Positions 9,615 through 20,325 of a stretch of DNA of 64,000 nt are shown in pieces. Under the pieces are notes generated by a model. It was not told the origin of the DNA. It did no database searches and worked only from the letters and a program-made list of their open reading frames with translations. Both the position numbers and the translations under genes were made by a program. Source of the stretch: Sclerotiophoma versabilis (Eukaryota; Ascomycota; Dothideomycetes; Pleosporales; Didymellaceae); NCBI GenBank assembly GCA_012274445.1, contig JAAROD010000049.1, positions 372,001-436,000 of the forward strand. Reading direction: 5' to 3'. Position 1 is the stretch's first letter. Each line of letters begins with the position of its first letter.

Positions 9615-11852
9615 ATGGCGTCTGTAGCACCTCCAAGGCGGTTCAAAGTGGAGCCTATCGAGACCACCACCTCAAACTCCAAAGATCGAAAGGAAGAGTC
9701 CGATGCAGGAACGTCAAGCCCTCCTAGGAAGTTTGCTCCCGAGCCGGTTGAGACTACAACCAAGAGCAACCGCAAGTTTGCTCCTGAACCCATGGAAACA
9801 ACGCAAAGAAGCAACCGCAAGTTCGCTGCAGGACCGATACAAATTACAACAAAGACAAATCGTAAATTTGCACCAGAGCCAATGGAGACGACTCAAAGAT
9901 CAAATCGCAGATTCGCCCCTGAGCCTGTAGAGACCACAAAGAAGTCCAACCGCAAGTTTGCCCCGGAGCCAACTGAGACCACACAAAGAACAAACCGCAG
10001 AGTTGCTCCTCAACCCATCGAAACTACACAGTCTACAAATCGCAAGTTTGCACCGGAGCCTATCGAGACAACAACGCAGAAAAAAGTTCGCCGTTTTGCA
10101 CCGGAGCCTGTAGAGACAACAACAACGTCAAGCAAGAACAGTCGCCGAAAATTCGCTGAGGAGTGGGACGAGAAGGCTTCCCCTCGTAGATTCAAGCCCG
10201 AACCAGTGGAAACATCCTCAAGGGGCAACAAGAAGCAACCACCTAGTCCAAGGAAATTTCCACCACAATTGATAGAGAGTGCGCAGAGATCACGTAAAGC
10301 AGGCGATCCCACTCCGGCACTTCTTCCCTCTGATAAAACAGAGGCAACGCCTGAGAGCAGAGCTATAAGTGCTAGGAAGGCCCGGATCCTAGGCATCTCA
10401 CCGACGCCACCCAACAACACACCAACTATTGATCTTTCGCAAAACCCTCTTTCGCGAAATCCTTTGTTCTTGGAGATTCAACGTTCAGAGCTACCTCCAT
10501 CAAGACGAAGATCCTGGTTCTCTTGCTCACAACATTCGTTCCGTGTTCCGGATTTGGAGCCCATTGAGTCTTCTGAATCAGAAGCATCGAGTCCTCCATC
10601 ACCCACCACTTCAATTTCTGACCACTCTTTCATGTACAAGGAAGCTACACGAAGAAGAGAAAGCGTTGACGACAGCTCTTCTGGATACATGCTCGCGCTC
10701 GCCGCCAAAGCTGCCGAGAGACAGCTGCGTGAACAAGCTATGGCCGCGTTTCCCAACGACGACTTCCACGAGCCTGTTGATCATTTTATCGATCATGAGA
10801 CAGAAGATGGCGAAACCCAAGACAGACGGGGGTCATCTTACAGCGAAGTCAACTGGGACTTGAAGGCCATGCGAGAATATCAAGATTTGCAGGAATATGA
10901 GAAGCGGAAGCTACAAAGGCAAGCCGCTCAGCCGCAAACGGCTGCAGTGACCACAAAACCCGCGTTCAATCCCTTCGGTAACCCGGCTGGTTTTCTTGAT
11001 GCATCGACTGCTAAGAAGATGGCTCAAGATCGCGAGGTTGAGCCGATGCGTAAGGGTGCACGTCCTCCTATGCTTGGAAAGAATATCAAGTTTCCGAGAT
11101 GTGCGTCCCCTGAGCCAGCGCGTTTTGATCCCACTCAGGGATGCGATGCCGTACGTACAGCGATGTGTTACTTGTCTGAGCAAAGCAAGGCTGCTGAAGA
11201 CGGGAGGGAGAGCTTATGGTGTGGTAAAGGTAACGGCAAGCAAACAAGCACGACCCCATCGCTCTGGTCCACTGCCAATAGTCGGGCGTCCAGCACTCAT
11301 GGACTGTGGGGTGGAATGTGCGTCAATACCGGCGGAGAGAAGTCTCCACAGGGACCTACCGGCATCCTGACACCCAGACACGAGAAGGGAAACCCTATGT
11401 CGCCAAATCCATCTCCAGCTACGAGCATGAGCCTGATGCCACCCACACCGCCGGCATCGTCGACCGACTTTGGTAATATCGATGAGAAACTTGCCATTGA
11501 ACAGACCATTGAAGAAGAGTTCGGCGATGACTTTGTCACTCAGGTCTACAACTATCTGTCCTTAGGCTACCCATCTATGGCGCAGCCTTTTGACTCGGAG
11601 CTGTCCAAGATTTCTGGCATCCCCGTCTCTGAACTCAGGCAGGATGATCACCTCGCGAAGTCCCGAGGCTACATTCGCCTAGGCAAGGATGGCAACCTTA
11701 AAGACGCTGAGATCACGGAAGAGACATGCATGCGCTGGCGGGCTCTACGCACCTACATTCAGGAATGGGCTAGGCAGCACCCTAAGATGAGCGAACAGCC
11801 AATTGTCGAAGGTCATGGAGTGGCCGTGAGAAAGGGGAGTTGGGGACTTTAG
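9615..11852 (+). CDS. large protein with 12-13 RKFAPEPVETT-type tandem repeats
   Basis: A single 745-codon exon. Residues about 7-235 are a tandem array of a 15-residue unit, consensus R-[KR]-F-A-P-E-P-[VMI]-E-T-T-x-[KR]-[ST]-N. Nine copies are near-perfect and the outer ones (first, and the last four) are diverged. The middle (about 240-480) is disordered and Ser/Pro-rich with an Arg/Glu helix (AMREYQDLQEYEKRKLQRQ). The C-terminal 110 residues look like a folded domain: EEEFGDDFVTQVYNYLSLGY, then SELRQDDHLAKSRGYIRLG and RWRALRTYIQEWARQHP. Similar short RFxPEPVE motifs recur in uncharacterised Pezizomycotina proteins as I recall, but I know no function. No signal peptide or membrane segment. 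The C-terminal domain and array probably work as a scaffold; that is inference. Confidence 0.85.
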   Translation: MASVAPPRRFKVEPIETTTSNSKDRKEESDAGTSSPPRKFAPEPVETTTKSNRKFAPEPMETTQRSNRKFAAGPIQITTKTNRKFAPEPMETTQRSNRRFAPEPVETTKKSNRKFAPEPTETTQRTNRRVAPQPIETTQSTNRKFAPEPIETTTQKKVRRFAPEPVETTTTSSKNSRRKFAEEWDEKASPRRFKPEPVETSSRGNKKQPPSPRKFPPQLIESAQRSRKAGDPTPALLPSDKTEATPESRAISARKARILGISPTPPNNTPTIDLSQNPLSRNPLFLEIQRSELPPSRRRSWFSCSQHSFRVPDLEPIESSESEASSPPSPTTSISDHSFMYKEATRRRESVDDSSSGYMLALAAKAAERQLREQAMAAFPNDDFHEPVDHFIDHETEDGETQDRRGSSYSEVNWDLKAMREYQDLQEYEKRKLQRQAAQPQTAAVTTKPAFNPFGNPAGFLDASTAKKMAQDREVEPMRKGARPPMLGKNIKFPRCASPEPARFDPTQGCDAVRTAMCYLSEQSKAAEDGRESLWCGKGNGKQTSTTPSLWSTANSRASSTHGLWGGMCVNTGGEKSPQGPTGILTPRHEKGNPMSPNPSPATSMSLMPPTPPASSTDFGNIDEKLAIEQTIEEEFGDDFVTQVYNYLSLGYPSMAQPFDSELSKISGIPVSELRQDDHLAKSRGYIRLGKDGNLKDAEITEETCMRWRALRTYIQEWARQHPKMSEQPIVEGHGVAVRKGSWGL
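9633..10310 (+). repeat. 45-bp coding tandem repeat
   Basis: Twelve to thirteen consecutive units of about 45 bp that encode the RKFAPEPVETT repeat. DNA identity between neighbours is lower than protein identity, so selection rather than recent duplication seems to keep the motif. Confidence 0.85.
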
Positions 11853-12500
11853 AAGATGATACTGCTGCATATTTTTTGGTGAGATCTATATTTGCATTTT
11901 TTGAGCGATTTAGCGCGTCCACAGCGATCTGGCGTTTACCAAATTAGATGTTTTCCTGCATTTCTCCGGTGCTTTAATGGCGTAAAGTCCTTAATCCTGC
12001 ATTGCCTAGAACTAGGTGTCCACCAACATGTCATCTGCATATCCATATTACAGTAGCACAACTTTACAGCTTATCTCAAATCCAATACGAGCTAAAGGAT
12101 ATATTGATTGCCAAAGAAAAGCAAAAGGATTGAGGTAGAGCGCAGAGTGTACTTGCTTTTGTACGTGTGAGATGTCTCGAATGCATTTTTTTCTCTCAAA
12201 CCCGGCAAACACTTGTCAATGCCTCCACTGTGGGAGTACGATCGCATATGAAAAGTTAGTGAGAAGACTCAGATCGTTGTGAGGATTGAGTCTGATTACT
12301 GGAGCACGAGATTGCTATTGACATTGTCCGACATTCGTTCAGGCCAACGGGCAGCACCCCAAGTATTTGGTAGCCTCACTCCCAGGGTTCCTTTCTTTCA
12401 CAATACATTTGAAAGCTTAATATGCCTTCGTTTCTGAGCTGCACGGCACGGAAAGGACTCCGCTGCAGTGCTGAACGAGCTGCCGAAGCGTTTCCGTTCG
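11853..12500. other. intergenic, 3' of the repeat-protein gene
   Basis: AT-rich 3' flank with no coding frame. Its right part grades into the Pth11-like pseudogene. Confidence 0.4.
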
Positions 12501-12509
12501 AATCAGACA

Positions 12510-13457
12510 GCACCCCGAACGTCGCCCCGAAGGCGTGTATGCTCTTGATGTTTGCCCGCATGGTGTCGGGAACAACGCACATCAAGTGGATCAAAATTGT
12601 TGCCATATACATTGTAGTTGGCTGATTATCTGTGCAAACTGCCTTCTTCACAGCCTGTATACCTTTCAGCGGTTACTGGGCCGTACCGATTACGAACCCT
12701 CAATACACTACACTCGAGAACTTCGCGATTGTGCAAGCAATGTTCAACCTCAGCAGCAACATTTTGATCACTGCCGTTCCCATACCAACGGTAACATCAC
12801 TGTCTCTGCCGACCAAGGAGAAAATTGGATTAGGCGTGCTATTCAGTATGGGCACGTTCATTGTGCGTTTGGTTCTTGATGATTCTCTATTACAGCTCGC
12901 TAACGCTACCAATGGATCATTGCTGCGATCCTCATCGAAGTCTACAACGTTTCTGACGTATAAGATACGGCTTACATGCTCTGGTACCCACGAGAGGCCT
13001 CAGTCGCTGTCTATGTAGCCAACCTGCGTGGCATCTGGCCTCTCATACGGGAACACATCTGTTTCCTACACCATTACACCGAATCGTACGTTACCGGACA
13101 ACCCTACATGCCATGAGTACAGCTCCAACTACGGGAACTTTCCGAAGCCCCAGCGTAGTCACATACGAAAAAGTATCACAAATGTCGAGTCTGATGAAAC
13201 GGAACTCAAGGACTCATGCAACGACTCCATTGCGTGGACTGTCCACTCTTCGCCTCAGTTGCCTGGTAATGAAACCAGGTCTGGGAAGATTAGCATTGAT
13301 AGCAAAGAGAGGACGGTCAATAATTTCAATACTCGGAAGGGGATGAATGTCATGGAGGTGTAAGTCGATACTGAAGTCAAGATACGAAGAGGCCGTTGTT
13401 GTGGAACAGAGATCCAGTCTGTCCAAACAGCCACTCAAATCGAAGAAGGTAATCACT
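12510..13457 (+). pseudogene. Pth11-like integral membrane protein, disabled
   Basis: Fragments in three frames together spell the C-terminal half of a fungal rhodopsin/Pth11-like receptor: HIKWIKIVAIYIVVG, QTAFFTACIPFSGYWAVP, AMFNLSSNILITAVPIPTV, KIGLGVLFSMGTF, AYMLWYPREASVAVYVANL and GIWPLIREHICFLHHYTESY. Breaks I can see: a TGA at 12623-12625 where the family has Trp between IVVG and the QTAFF helix; a TAA at 12961-12963 just before DTAYMLWY; a one-base frame change near 13111; and a TAA at 13361-13363. The acceptor of the intron after GTFI also seems lost. The first four or five helices are missing. TGG to TGA and possible CAA to TAA fit C-to-T decay such as RIP, but the 12961 stop need not. 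The family acts as plasma-membrane sensors in filamentous ascomycetes. Confidence 0.75.
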
Positions 13458-13692
13458 GATGATTACTCCTTGGCTTGCGCTTTCCACAGTAGGATACAAA
13501 AATAGCCTTCCCTTCAAGTCAATCGCTCTGATAGTGTTAGGGCCTGATGGTCGATTATCAAGTCGCTCGATCAACAGGCTCGACCCTTTTTTTGCACTCT
13601 ATTTTGTGCACTGCCGATGGAGATCCAGGACGGAGCGCTATCCAAGTGGACGAACTCGTGGATCATCAGCCTTGTGCTCACGTGATAACGTG

Positions 13693-16350
13693 ATGAAGAG
13701 GTCGCGTCTCCCCAACTTGGAGCGGCGACGTTCGCGAGTCAGGCAACATGCCTTCTCAACGACGATGGCGCTGAAGCTGCGCAGCACTTCAAAGCATAAT
13801 CAAATGATCACACAGTTCATTAAGCACCCCAAATCCACAAACTTTTATGGCGAAAACGATCGGTCTCCTAAACGGCGGCGAATTGGTGACGTAACCAAGC
13901 CGCCCCTCACACCACGCAAGAAGCGCAACCACAACGATGAAGTCGCTGGCTCAGATGCCGAAGATATGGATGTCGCTGTCAAGGAGGAGGACAAGGATAT
14001 AAAGACAGATTTAGAGTGTGCGTTGCCGCCAATCGAGACTGGCGAGGAAGCTATCGATGCATACGAGGCGTTCAAAGCATCCCAGGAAGACAAATCAGAC
14101 GGCGCAGAGGAGCGTTTGAAAGATCGATCATGGGTCAGAGGGAAAAGCTCGCTATATGTCGATGCATTCAATCTGGCGCTGGATACAGTATTGGAAGAAG
14201 AAAGCCATCTCTTCAACGAGGCTGAGACTGAGGTGTTCCGGATATGGAACGAGCTGAACTATGAGGCACAATACCTTTATGTGCGACTATTCCTCCGCAA
14301 AACATTTGCATGGCACCGAATAATGAGCCTCGGGTATCATAGCGACCTTTCAGATCTAGACACCGCGGTCGAAACACTGCAACGCACGTTTGATCTACCA
14401 GCATTGTCTGCTGAAGTCGAGATACATCCTGGCGAGCAGGAAGCGCCGATCGACACAACTCTGGCTAAGGCCTTCACCTTTGCGGATAGGTCAGAGAATG
14501 AAATCACTACGTTGGATGAGGCTTCTTCGCTTCTCCGTCTCGACGAGCTTAAGGCGCTGGCGAAGGATGCAAAGGTGCAAGGGAAAAACAAAAGAGAGTT
14601 GTTGACGGCACTGCGTCGAACGAGTAAGAAACAAGCTGGTTTAGGACATGTTGGCTTGAAGCGATCGGATACAGAAAGCTCTAGACAATCGAGAACATCG
14701 AGACAATCTTCTGTTTCGGGCACTGCGACGCCAGAGGTGGAGGAGCTCAAAGAGGGAGATGAGTCTGACTTATCGGATAACGCTAATCGGGATGCCCACT
14801 TCACTCGCAAGATTATGAACGAGACTGGTCCTTGCATACGACTTTCAGCGCCCACGAGGAAGCTGTTCGAGCGCGTCCATCTCGTTTTCTATCGCTCGAC
14901 GGAATGGACTGAGAAGTCGCTGACGACCATCATCCTCGCAAAGATTGCTCGTCGCAACTTTCCCGAGTATATTGTTTCTCGGTCCGCGAACATCTTCGCT
15001 TCACGGTCCTTGCTCCTGGAATATGAGGCATCAATACGAACCCAATTTCGAATAGATAATATCCTAGAGTTTAACGGGCGACCAACTGAGAAGGACTATC
15101 AAGAGATAGTCGATATATTCGAAGATATTTATCCTCGATGGCGGACCCTTGTAGAAGAGGAACAGCGCAAAGAGGACAGCGTCTACCACAGCGGCGAAGG
15201 ATCGTACCTACGCCGTCTATCACCCGCTTGGGTATATACCCGCATAATCCATAAAGCGATGTATGTCATCGCCCGCCGTAAAGAGCACAAACGAGAGTAC
15301 GACGTTACGTCGGCTCTTCTGGAGCAACGCCTCTTCCATCACTCCCGACGTGGCGCATGGTACCAACGCAAAGCCCTGCTAGAGGAGCACTACATGGCCA
15401 CTTTATCTCCCCCTGAGAAGCGCAGTGAAGAACAACAGAAGAAGCACTGGAAGCGTATCGCCTTGCAGACATGTGAGGACGGTCTCCAAGACAACCTTGT
15501 CCATATTATTCATCATTACGATCTCCAGAAGCGCGTCACTAAGCTTGAGAAATCTCTCAACATCCCCAAACGCTCGCAGCATGATTTCTCCCACGTGCGA
15601 CTCACGAAGCCCTTAGAGGTCACCTTCGAAGGAATACAGATCTTGCGCGCACCCTCCTTGAACCGCCGGAACAGCTCTCCAGGACCAAACCGCCGTAGTG
15701 GGAAAACAGTTTGGATCGACCCACGCGAGTTAGGCGAATGTAGCGTTGAGGCCATGTGTTTATCACACTACCGGAACCAAGGATGGAAGGGATTCCACAG
15801 CGAGGGCGGCATCGTCCGAACTTTGTTCGCATACCTATTCTTCGATGTCCTGTTCACATACGTACCCAACGTCTTCCAGACGCAGTACCAGACTTGTCCA
15901 CTCGACCTGCATACAGACGCATTTTATCCCTCCCGTATCTCGGAAATCAACGCACGTTTGAATGAGATCAGCAACGGCGACGCGGAGAGCATCATAAAGC
16001 GAGTATATGCTGATCACCACGAAAGGCGGATCTGCGTCGTTGGACTAGACTGGACATATGACATCAACGACCTGCTAGAAATAGCACGTTGTTTCGATGG
16101 CGAGGCACTTGCGACGGTGTGCAAGGTCATGGCGCAGGAGTACGGGCAGCGTGGTGGCGGAGTGCCCGATCTCTTCTTATGGAAAAGTGCCGATGGCGAG
16201 GGCGGGAAGGGAGAGGTCAAGTTCGCGGAAGTGAAGAGTGAGAATGATCGTTTAAGTGATACACAGAGGCTTTGGATACATGTTCTGAGTGGAGCGGGGA
16301 TAAGAGTTGAGCTTTGTGCTGCCGTTGCTAGGGAAGTCATACAGAAGTGA
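13693..16350 (+). CDS. FAN1: FAN1-type structure-specific nuclease
   Basis: A single exon of 885 codons from the ATG at 13693 (the frame stays open upstream to 13459; a further Met lies at 13765). The C-terminus is a VRR-NUC domain of the PD-(D/E)XK fold: GGGVPDLFLW provides the Pro-Asp, and KFAEVKSENDRLSDTQRLWI the Glu-x-Lys and the downstream Gln. Other FAN1 hallmarks are LFLRKTFAWHRI near the start of the folded part, a SAP-like segment (RLDELKALAKDAKVQGKNKRELL), TPR-like helices, and GWKGFHSEGGIVRTLFAYLF before the nuclease domain. The family cuts 5' flaps and helps in interstrand crosslink repair. The N-terminal 130 residues are basic and disordered; a KRRRIGDV stretch could be a nuclear signal. 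All catalytic residues are present. Confidence 0.93.
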   Translation: MKRSRLPNLERRRSRVRQHAFSTTMALKLRSTSKHNQMITQFIKHPKSTNFYGENDRSPKRRRIGDVTKPPLTPRKKRNHNDEVAGSDAEDMDVAVKEEDKDIKTDLECALPPIETGEEAIDAYEAFKASQEDKSDGAEERLKDRSWVRGKSSLYVDAFNLALDTVLEEESHLFNEAETEVFRIWNELNYEAQYLYVRLFLRKTFAWHRIMSLGYHSDLSDLDTAVETLQRTFDLPALSAEVEIHPGEQEAPIDTTLAKAFTFADRSENEITTLDEASSLLRLDELKALAKDAKVQGKNKRELLTALRRTSKKQAGLGHVGLKRSDTESSRQSRTSRQSSVSGTATPEVEELKEGDESDLSDNANRDAHFTRKIMNETGPCIRLSAPTRKLFERVHLVFYRSTEWTEKSLTTIILAKIARRNFPEYIVSRSANIFASRSLLLEYEASIRTQFRIDNILEFNGRPTEKDYQEIVDIFEDIYPRWRTLVEEEQRKEDSVYHSGEGSYLRRLSPAWVYTRIIHKAMYVIARRKEHKREYDVTSALLEQRLFHHSRRGAWYQRKALLEEHYMATLSPPEKRSEEQQKKHWKRIALQTCEDGLQDNLVHIIHHYDLQKRVTKLEKSLNIPKRSQHDFSHVRLTKPLEVTFEGIQILRAPSLNRRNSSPGPNRRSGKTVWIDPRELGECSVEAMCLSHYRNQGWKGFHSEGGIVRTLFAYLFFDVLFTYVPNVFQTQYQTCPLDLHTDAFYPSRISEINARLNEISNGDAESIIKRVYADHHERRICVVGLDWTYDINDLLEIARCFDGEALATVCKVMAQEYGQRGGGVPDLFLWKSADGEGGKGEVKFAEVKSENDRLSDTQRLWIHVLSGAGIRVELCAAVAREVIQK

Positions 16351-17497
16351 GAATGCCAAGTAGCCGTCACAAGAGAGGCAAACGTGATCTGCCGACGAAC
16401 TCGTTCATACTGATAGTGATAGCATGCACTAATATTCGTATTGTTTCTCGTACAGGTGGGGGAGATCGAATGACCGTCCGCAATTCAATCCACGGAATCT
16501 CGTCGAAGGGCACACTATTAAAGGCCGTAATCATCGTCATGTTAAGTTAGCCTTTGATTGAAAGAACCAAGCAAGCCTAGAACATATATACATTGTGAAT
16601 AGGTTCTGGCGAGAAGAGACTCTCAAGTATCGTAAGGAGAAGAAGTAGTGGCAAGCTGGAGACACTAGTATATACAAGGGGAGAAGTTCAGCAATTCGGA
16701 ACCTATATCCCATGAAACCACCGATGATGCTATGAATACTTAGCATAAGTCTACGTATTCGAACACGTCGACGATGGAGGCAATCAACTTAGAGGAATTG
16801 CTAATTAGGATGGATCAGTTCGTTTTTCATCAAATGCAATTTTCGACGTCAATGGTCTGGAACATTGTTTTCAACATAGTTTTGAACATCGCAAGCTGTA
16901 TCGAGAAGAGAAGAAGCTCTCAGAAATTTCCATGTAGCATGTAATCTCATACAATCAGATCGGGTAGGCGGCAGCTGCAAGGCAAGTTGGTGGGTTGAAA
17001 AGTAGCTTGTATGGATCACGAATGGTACTCTATTTTACGCACTCTAATGACTTACTTGTAGCAACGCACTCGTGGCGGCGATTTCAATCTTGTAGATAAA
17101 GATTAACATCATCTTACTCTGGTGGAGTGGAGAAGCTGGACATGACGCGTTTCAATTAGGGAGTTCGAATATGTCGCTGCATCAACCGACAATTTTGAGA
17201 TCGAAACTAAGAGTAAATTTGCTTGTCGCCAAGTGAATTGATCAGTAGGATATGGACCGGGCTCTGTGGGCAATGAGCAAAAGGAAAAGAAAAGACGAAT
17301 TTATATATCTGGCTGAGCAGAGACTTCATAGCTTGTCACTTGTGTCTCCCCGTTGGACTTCCTATATACTCTACAAGCTCCATGGTATCATACACCCCAG
17401 AACGCCGGACTTGCTTACTGCATAATGTTGCTTAATCAAACGAGTACGCTTAAACCCATGTACGCCATTGATGCAGTTTCGTTTCAATCTCACCACT
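16351..17497. other. 1.15-kb convergent intergenic region
   Basis: Lies between the 3' ends of FAN1 (+) and the next gene (-). AT-rich, no coding frame or repeat that I can support. Confidence 0.45.
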
Positions 17498-18769
17498 CTA
17501 AGGGCCTCCCCTCGGCGACTGTCGGTGTGCCACTTGGTTCCAAATGTTTGCATGCATCCCAACATAGCGCGCAGTCTTCGGATCATAAACACCGAGTACG
17601 TTCAGTGTCAAGCGCGCTTTGCTACCATACACTTCGATCAAGGCATGCACTCCGAATGCGCCGCGCGGTACATGGATGACGGGCCGATTCGCTTTCTGGA
17701 TGTCCTGTCGAAACTGCCCGAGGTCTAGTGTGAGAGCTTTTGGGTCTGGAAGTGCGAAGCCCAGTTCTTTTGCAGAGCCATCTGCTGACGAAGGCGACTG
17801 TGCTGCTGGCTGCTGTGTGGCTGCAGGCAGCGAGGTGCCAAAAGGGGAAGCAGAGGCTGCGGTCACAGGGGACGCTACAGAGCCCGTAGGTGGAGAAGGA
17901 TTTGTGACCTGCTGCATCATTTGCTGAACTGTAAGATGCTCGGTCTTGTCAGCCCATCCCATGTATGCAGCGAAGTCGTTCCATGCCCGCCCTGCTTTCC
18001 TCTTTGTATCTTCGTACAGCGCACCGGCAGCTACAGTAGGCCAGAGGAGTTTGTTGATTCGGTGGTGGTGGGCTGGTTCGACGTCTCGTGTAGTTTGGCG
18101 CCACTCCAGGTCTTCTGTCAATTCGTAACCAGGGCGTTCGTACTCAGGCGGAGGGCCATCCGGGAACTTGAACTCTATCCAGACTCGACCCTTCTTGTGA
18201 TCAACCTCTCCAATCTTCAAAGCGTACGCTGGTGTACTGCATGCTGTGCGAACCAAATTCACTAGCTCCTGCCGTATCCTCTCTATCCTTGCTTTGTCTT
18301 GGCTAAGTTTCTTGAACTCCTGCCACTCGGGGTCTGAGCCTCTGTAGAAGGTCTTTGGCTTTAGCCTTGAGAATCCTGTGGGAAGAAACAAGATAGCATC
18401 ATCGTACTCTTCCTCATCCTCGTCTTCATACTCTTCGTCCTCTTCCTCGTTTGCTTCTTCGTCGTCTACCTCCTCGAGGGTGCCATCTTCCTTGCGCACC
18501 TGCTTTTTCCAACGTCCTGGCTTCTTTTCTTCTACCTTTTCCTCTTCTATTTCTACTTCAAGGCCGAGGTATTGTCCAAGTCCATAAGTGGCTGTAGCAA
18601 TAGCGACTGCGCCAACAAGACGCTGTCTGCTGAGGAAGGGTTTGCGTATCCGTACACGGTGTATCGTTATGCTTTCATGGCCGTCTCGTGCGGCAGACTG
18701 TACTATTCTGGAGGTCGGCACTCGGTTGAAGACTGAGAAGCTCCGCCGCAGCACTTGTGGCTTGAACAT
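17498..18769 (-). CDS. uncharacterised mitochondrial membrane protein
   Basis: One exon, 423 residues from MFKPQVLRR. The first 40 residues are basic and lack acids (RRSFSVFNRVPTSRIVQ), as in a mitochondrial presequence. A single hydrophobic segment follows (QRLVGAVAIATATYGLGQYLG), then a long acidic tract (residues about 90-125, mostly Glu and Asp). The folded core begins at AILFLPTGFSRLKPKTFY and includes RGSDPEWQEFKKLSQDKAR and HHHRINKLLWPTVAAGALYED. The C-terminal part has a Pro/Ser linker and a last domain around ANRPVIHVPRGAFGVHALI. I do not recognise a named family; it looks like a conserved Pezizomycotina protein. The frame is open another 241 codons upstream, but that part overlaps the divergent gene and lacks protein character. 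Confidence 0.8.
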   Translation of the reverse strand: MFKPQVLRRSFSVFNRVPTSRIVQSAARDGHESITIHRVRIRKPFLSRQRLVGAVAIATATYGLGQYLGLEVEIEEEKVEEKKPGRWKKQVRKEDGTLEEVDDEEANEEEDEEYEDEDEEEYDDAILFLPTGFSRLKPKTFYRGSDPEWQEFKKLSQDKARIERIRQELVNLVRTACSTPAYALKIGEVDHKKGRVWIEFKFPDGPPPEYERPGYELTEDLEWRQTTRDVEPAHHHRINKLLWPTVAAGALYEDTKRKAGRAWNDFAAYMGWADKTEHLTVQQMMQQVTNPSPPTGSVASPVTAASASPFGTSLPAATQQPAAQSPSSADGSAKELGFALPDPKALTLDLGQFRQDIQKANRPVIHVPRGAFGVHALIEVYGSKARLTLNVLGVYDPKTARYVGMHANIWNQVAHRQSPRGGP

Positions 18770-19070
18770 GGCGCCGATATGCGGGGAGGCAGCGGGCGTT
18801 ACGAGGGGTGAAAGGCGATGTGGTGAGACATGAGGCGTGCAGAGTAGTTGTAGCACTCGTCGGGCGGTGGCGATAACTGGTGCTCCCTTTATCAATAAGT
18901 CGTGCGGCGTGGTTCGTAGGGCTGGGTGAGTGTGAATGGGTGATGGCGAATCAGAGCAGGTGAACGCCTGTCTCTCAGCGCACGGGCGAACTTGGAAGCT
19001 GGGACTAACGACAGCGAGCTGCATCATCGCCGCAGCTGCACGCATCTCAACCCCATCACTCCCCGCCACG
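18770..19070. promoter_or_regulatory. shared divergent promoter
   Basis: Only 301 bp separate the two divergent start codons (18769 and 19071), so both promoters must lie here. I see no clear TATA box. Confidence 0.5.
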
Positions 19071-20325
19071 ATGAAGCTGTCCTGGGGCTTTGTCGCCTCC
19101 TCGCTGTACTGCGCCGCTGCAGCAGCAAACAACGGCCATGTCTTCACCTTCGATGGAACCAAGGACCACGCCGCCCCAGCGTCATCGCCCATCGACCCTG
19201 AAACAGCTCGATTGATCCTCGCCCAACGACTCGGTCTGTCGCGATTCCACTCGATCAAGGACGCCGGTGCCGAAGCCATCAGGAATATCAACACATACGG
19301 TGGGAGACAGCAGAAGCTTTTTGGAGAGGAGGCGGACACATCCAGAGCCCAGTTGCTCGTATGGCTAGAGGGCGCCGAGGAAAGCCTCGTAGCAAGTACG
19401 TACTGCTGTCTTTTTCGTATGCCTGACCGCTGACGTATGTGTAGAACTCCGCGATGTGTCCACTGCTTCATTCGAGATCTCGAGTCCCCCACCCTCAGCA
19501 GACAATGACCGCCTCATCGAGGACTTTACGACCCAGGCCGAGTCCTTGCCCAAGCACGCTGACCCCAAAGCGAAGACCTACTCAGCAGGCATCGACGCTG
19601 ATAGTGCTCTGTCTGCGCTCAAGAGGACCACACTCCACAACGAGTACCTGACCATCTTTCGCGCCGACAAGAACGACGACATCGAGAGCAACATCCTTCA
19701 GTACACCCTCCCTGGCCTCGCTCAGCGCGGTCTTGACATCACTGTCGTCGCTATGCCACCTTCCTCTGGCAACTCGAAGCGCCGTGTCGTCTCCTCTTAC
19801 GGCACCTACGACATGCCCCCCACCGTCGAAGCGCGCCGCAACCGCCAGAACCCTGAGGCACTCCTTTCCCTCACTCCCGAGCCTTCCACCCTCCCCAAGG
19901 CTGACTACCCCGATCTTGAGGACTTCCCCGTCTTCACCTCGGACAAGAAGAGTAACGGCACTGTCCGCGGCATCCTGCCACCCTTCTTCAACTCTCTCGC
20001 CTCATGCGAGAAGACAACTCTCAACTGTTCTGGCCACGGCGAGTGCAAGCTTCTGCACAAGGCGCAGGACAAGACTCAGCAGGACCGCTATGGCTGTGCT
20101 TGCTCGCCCACCATTGTCGGTAAGGGCAACAGCCGCAAGGTCACTGACTGGGCTGGCCCAGCGTGCCAGAAGAAGGACATTTCTATACCGTTCTGGTTGT
20201 TTGTCGGAACTGGTGTTATGCTGGCTTTCCTAATCTCGACTATTATTGGTATGATGTACTCCATTGGCAGCGAGGAGTTGCCCAGCGTTATTGGTGCCGG
20301 TGTCAGTGGGCCAGCGAGGAAGTAG
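19071..20325 (+). CDS. Vps3844-family type I membrane protein
   Basis: Two exons (19071-19395, 19445-20325; intron 19396-19444) give 401 residues. A signal peptide is clear (MKLSWGFVASSLYCAAAAA). The lumenal part is followed by a Cys-rich EGF-like module: SCEKTTLNCSGHGECKLLH and then YGCACSPTIVG. Next come WAGPACQKKDISIPFWLF and one membrane helix (GVMLAFLISTIIGMMYSIG) with a short cytosolic tail. This C-terminal arrangement is the Vps3844 domain (formerly DUF3844), found in fungal proteins of the endomembrane system with a proposed role in vacuolar sorting. Length and domain order fit. The splice joins AAA CTC in frame. Shares its promoter region with the mitochondrial gene to the left. Confidence 0.88.

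Noticed and set aside
17498..19492. A 664-codon minus-strand frame that would extend the mitochondrial protein upstream
   Set aside because: The extra 241 residues lie antisense to the first exon of the Vps3844 gene and lack protein character; the Met at 18769 is followed at once by a mitochondrial presequence.
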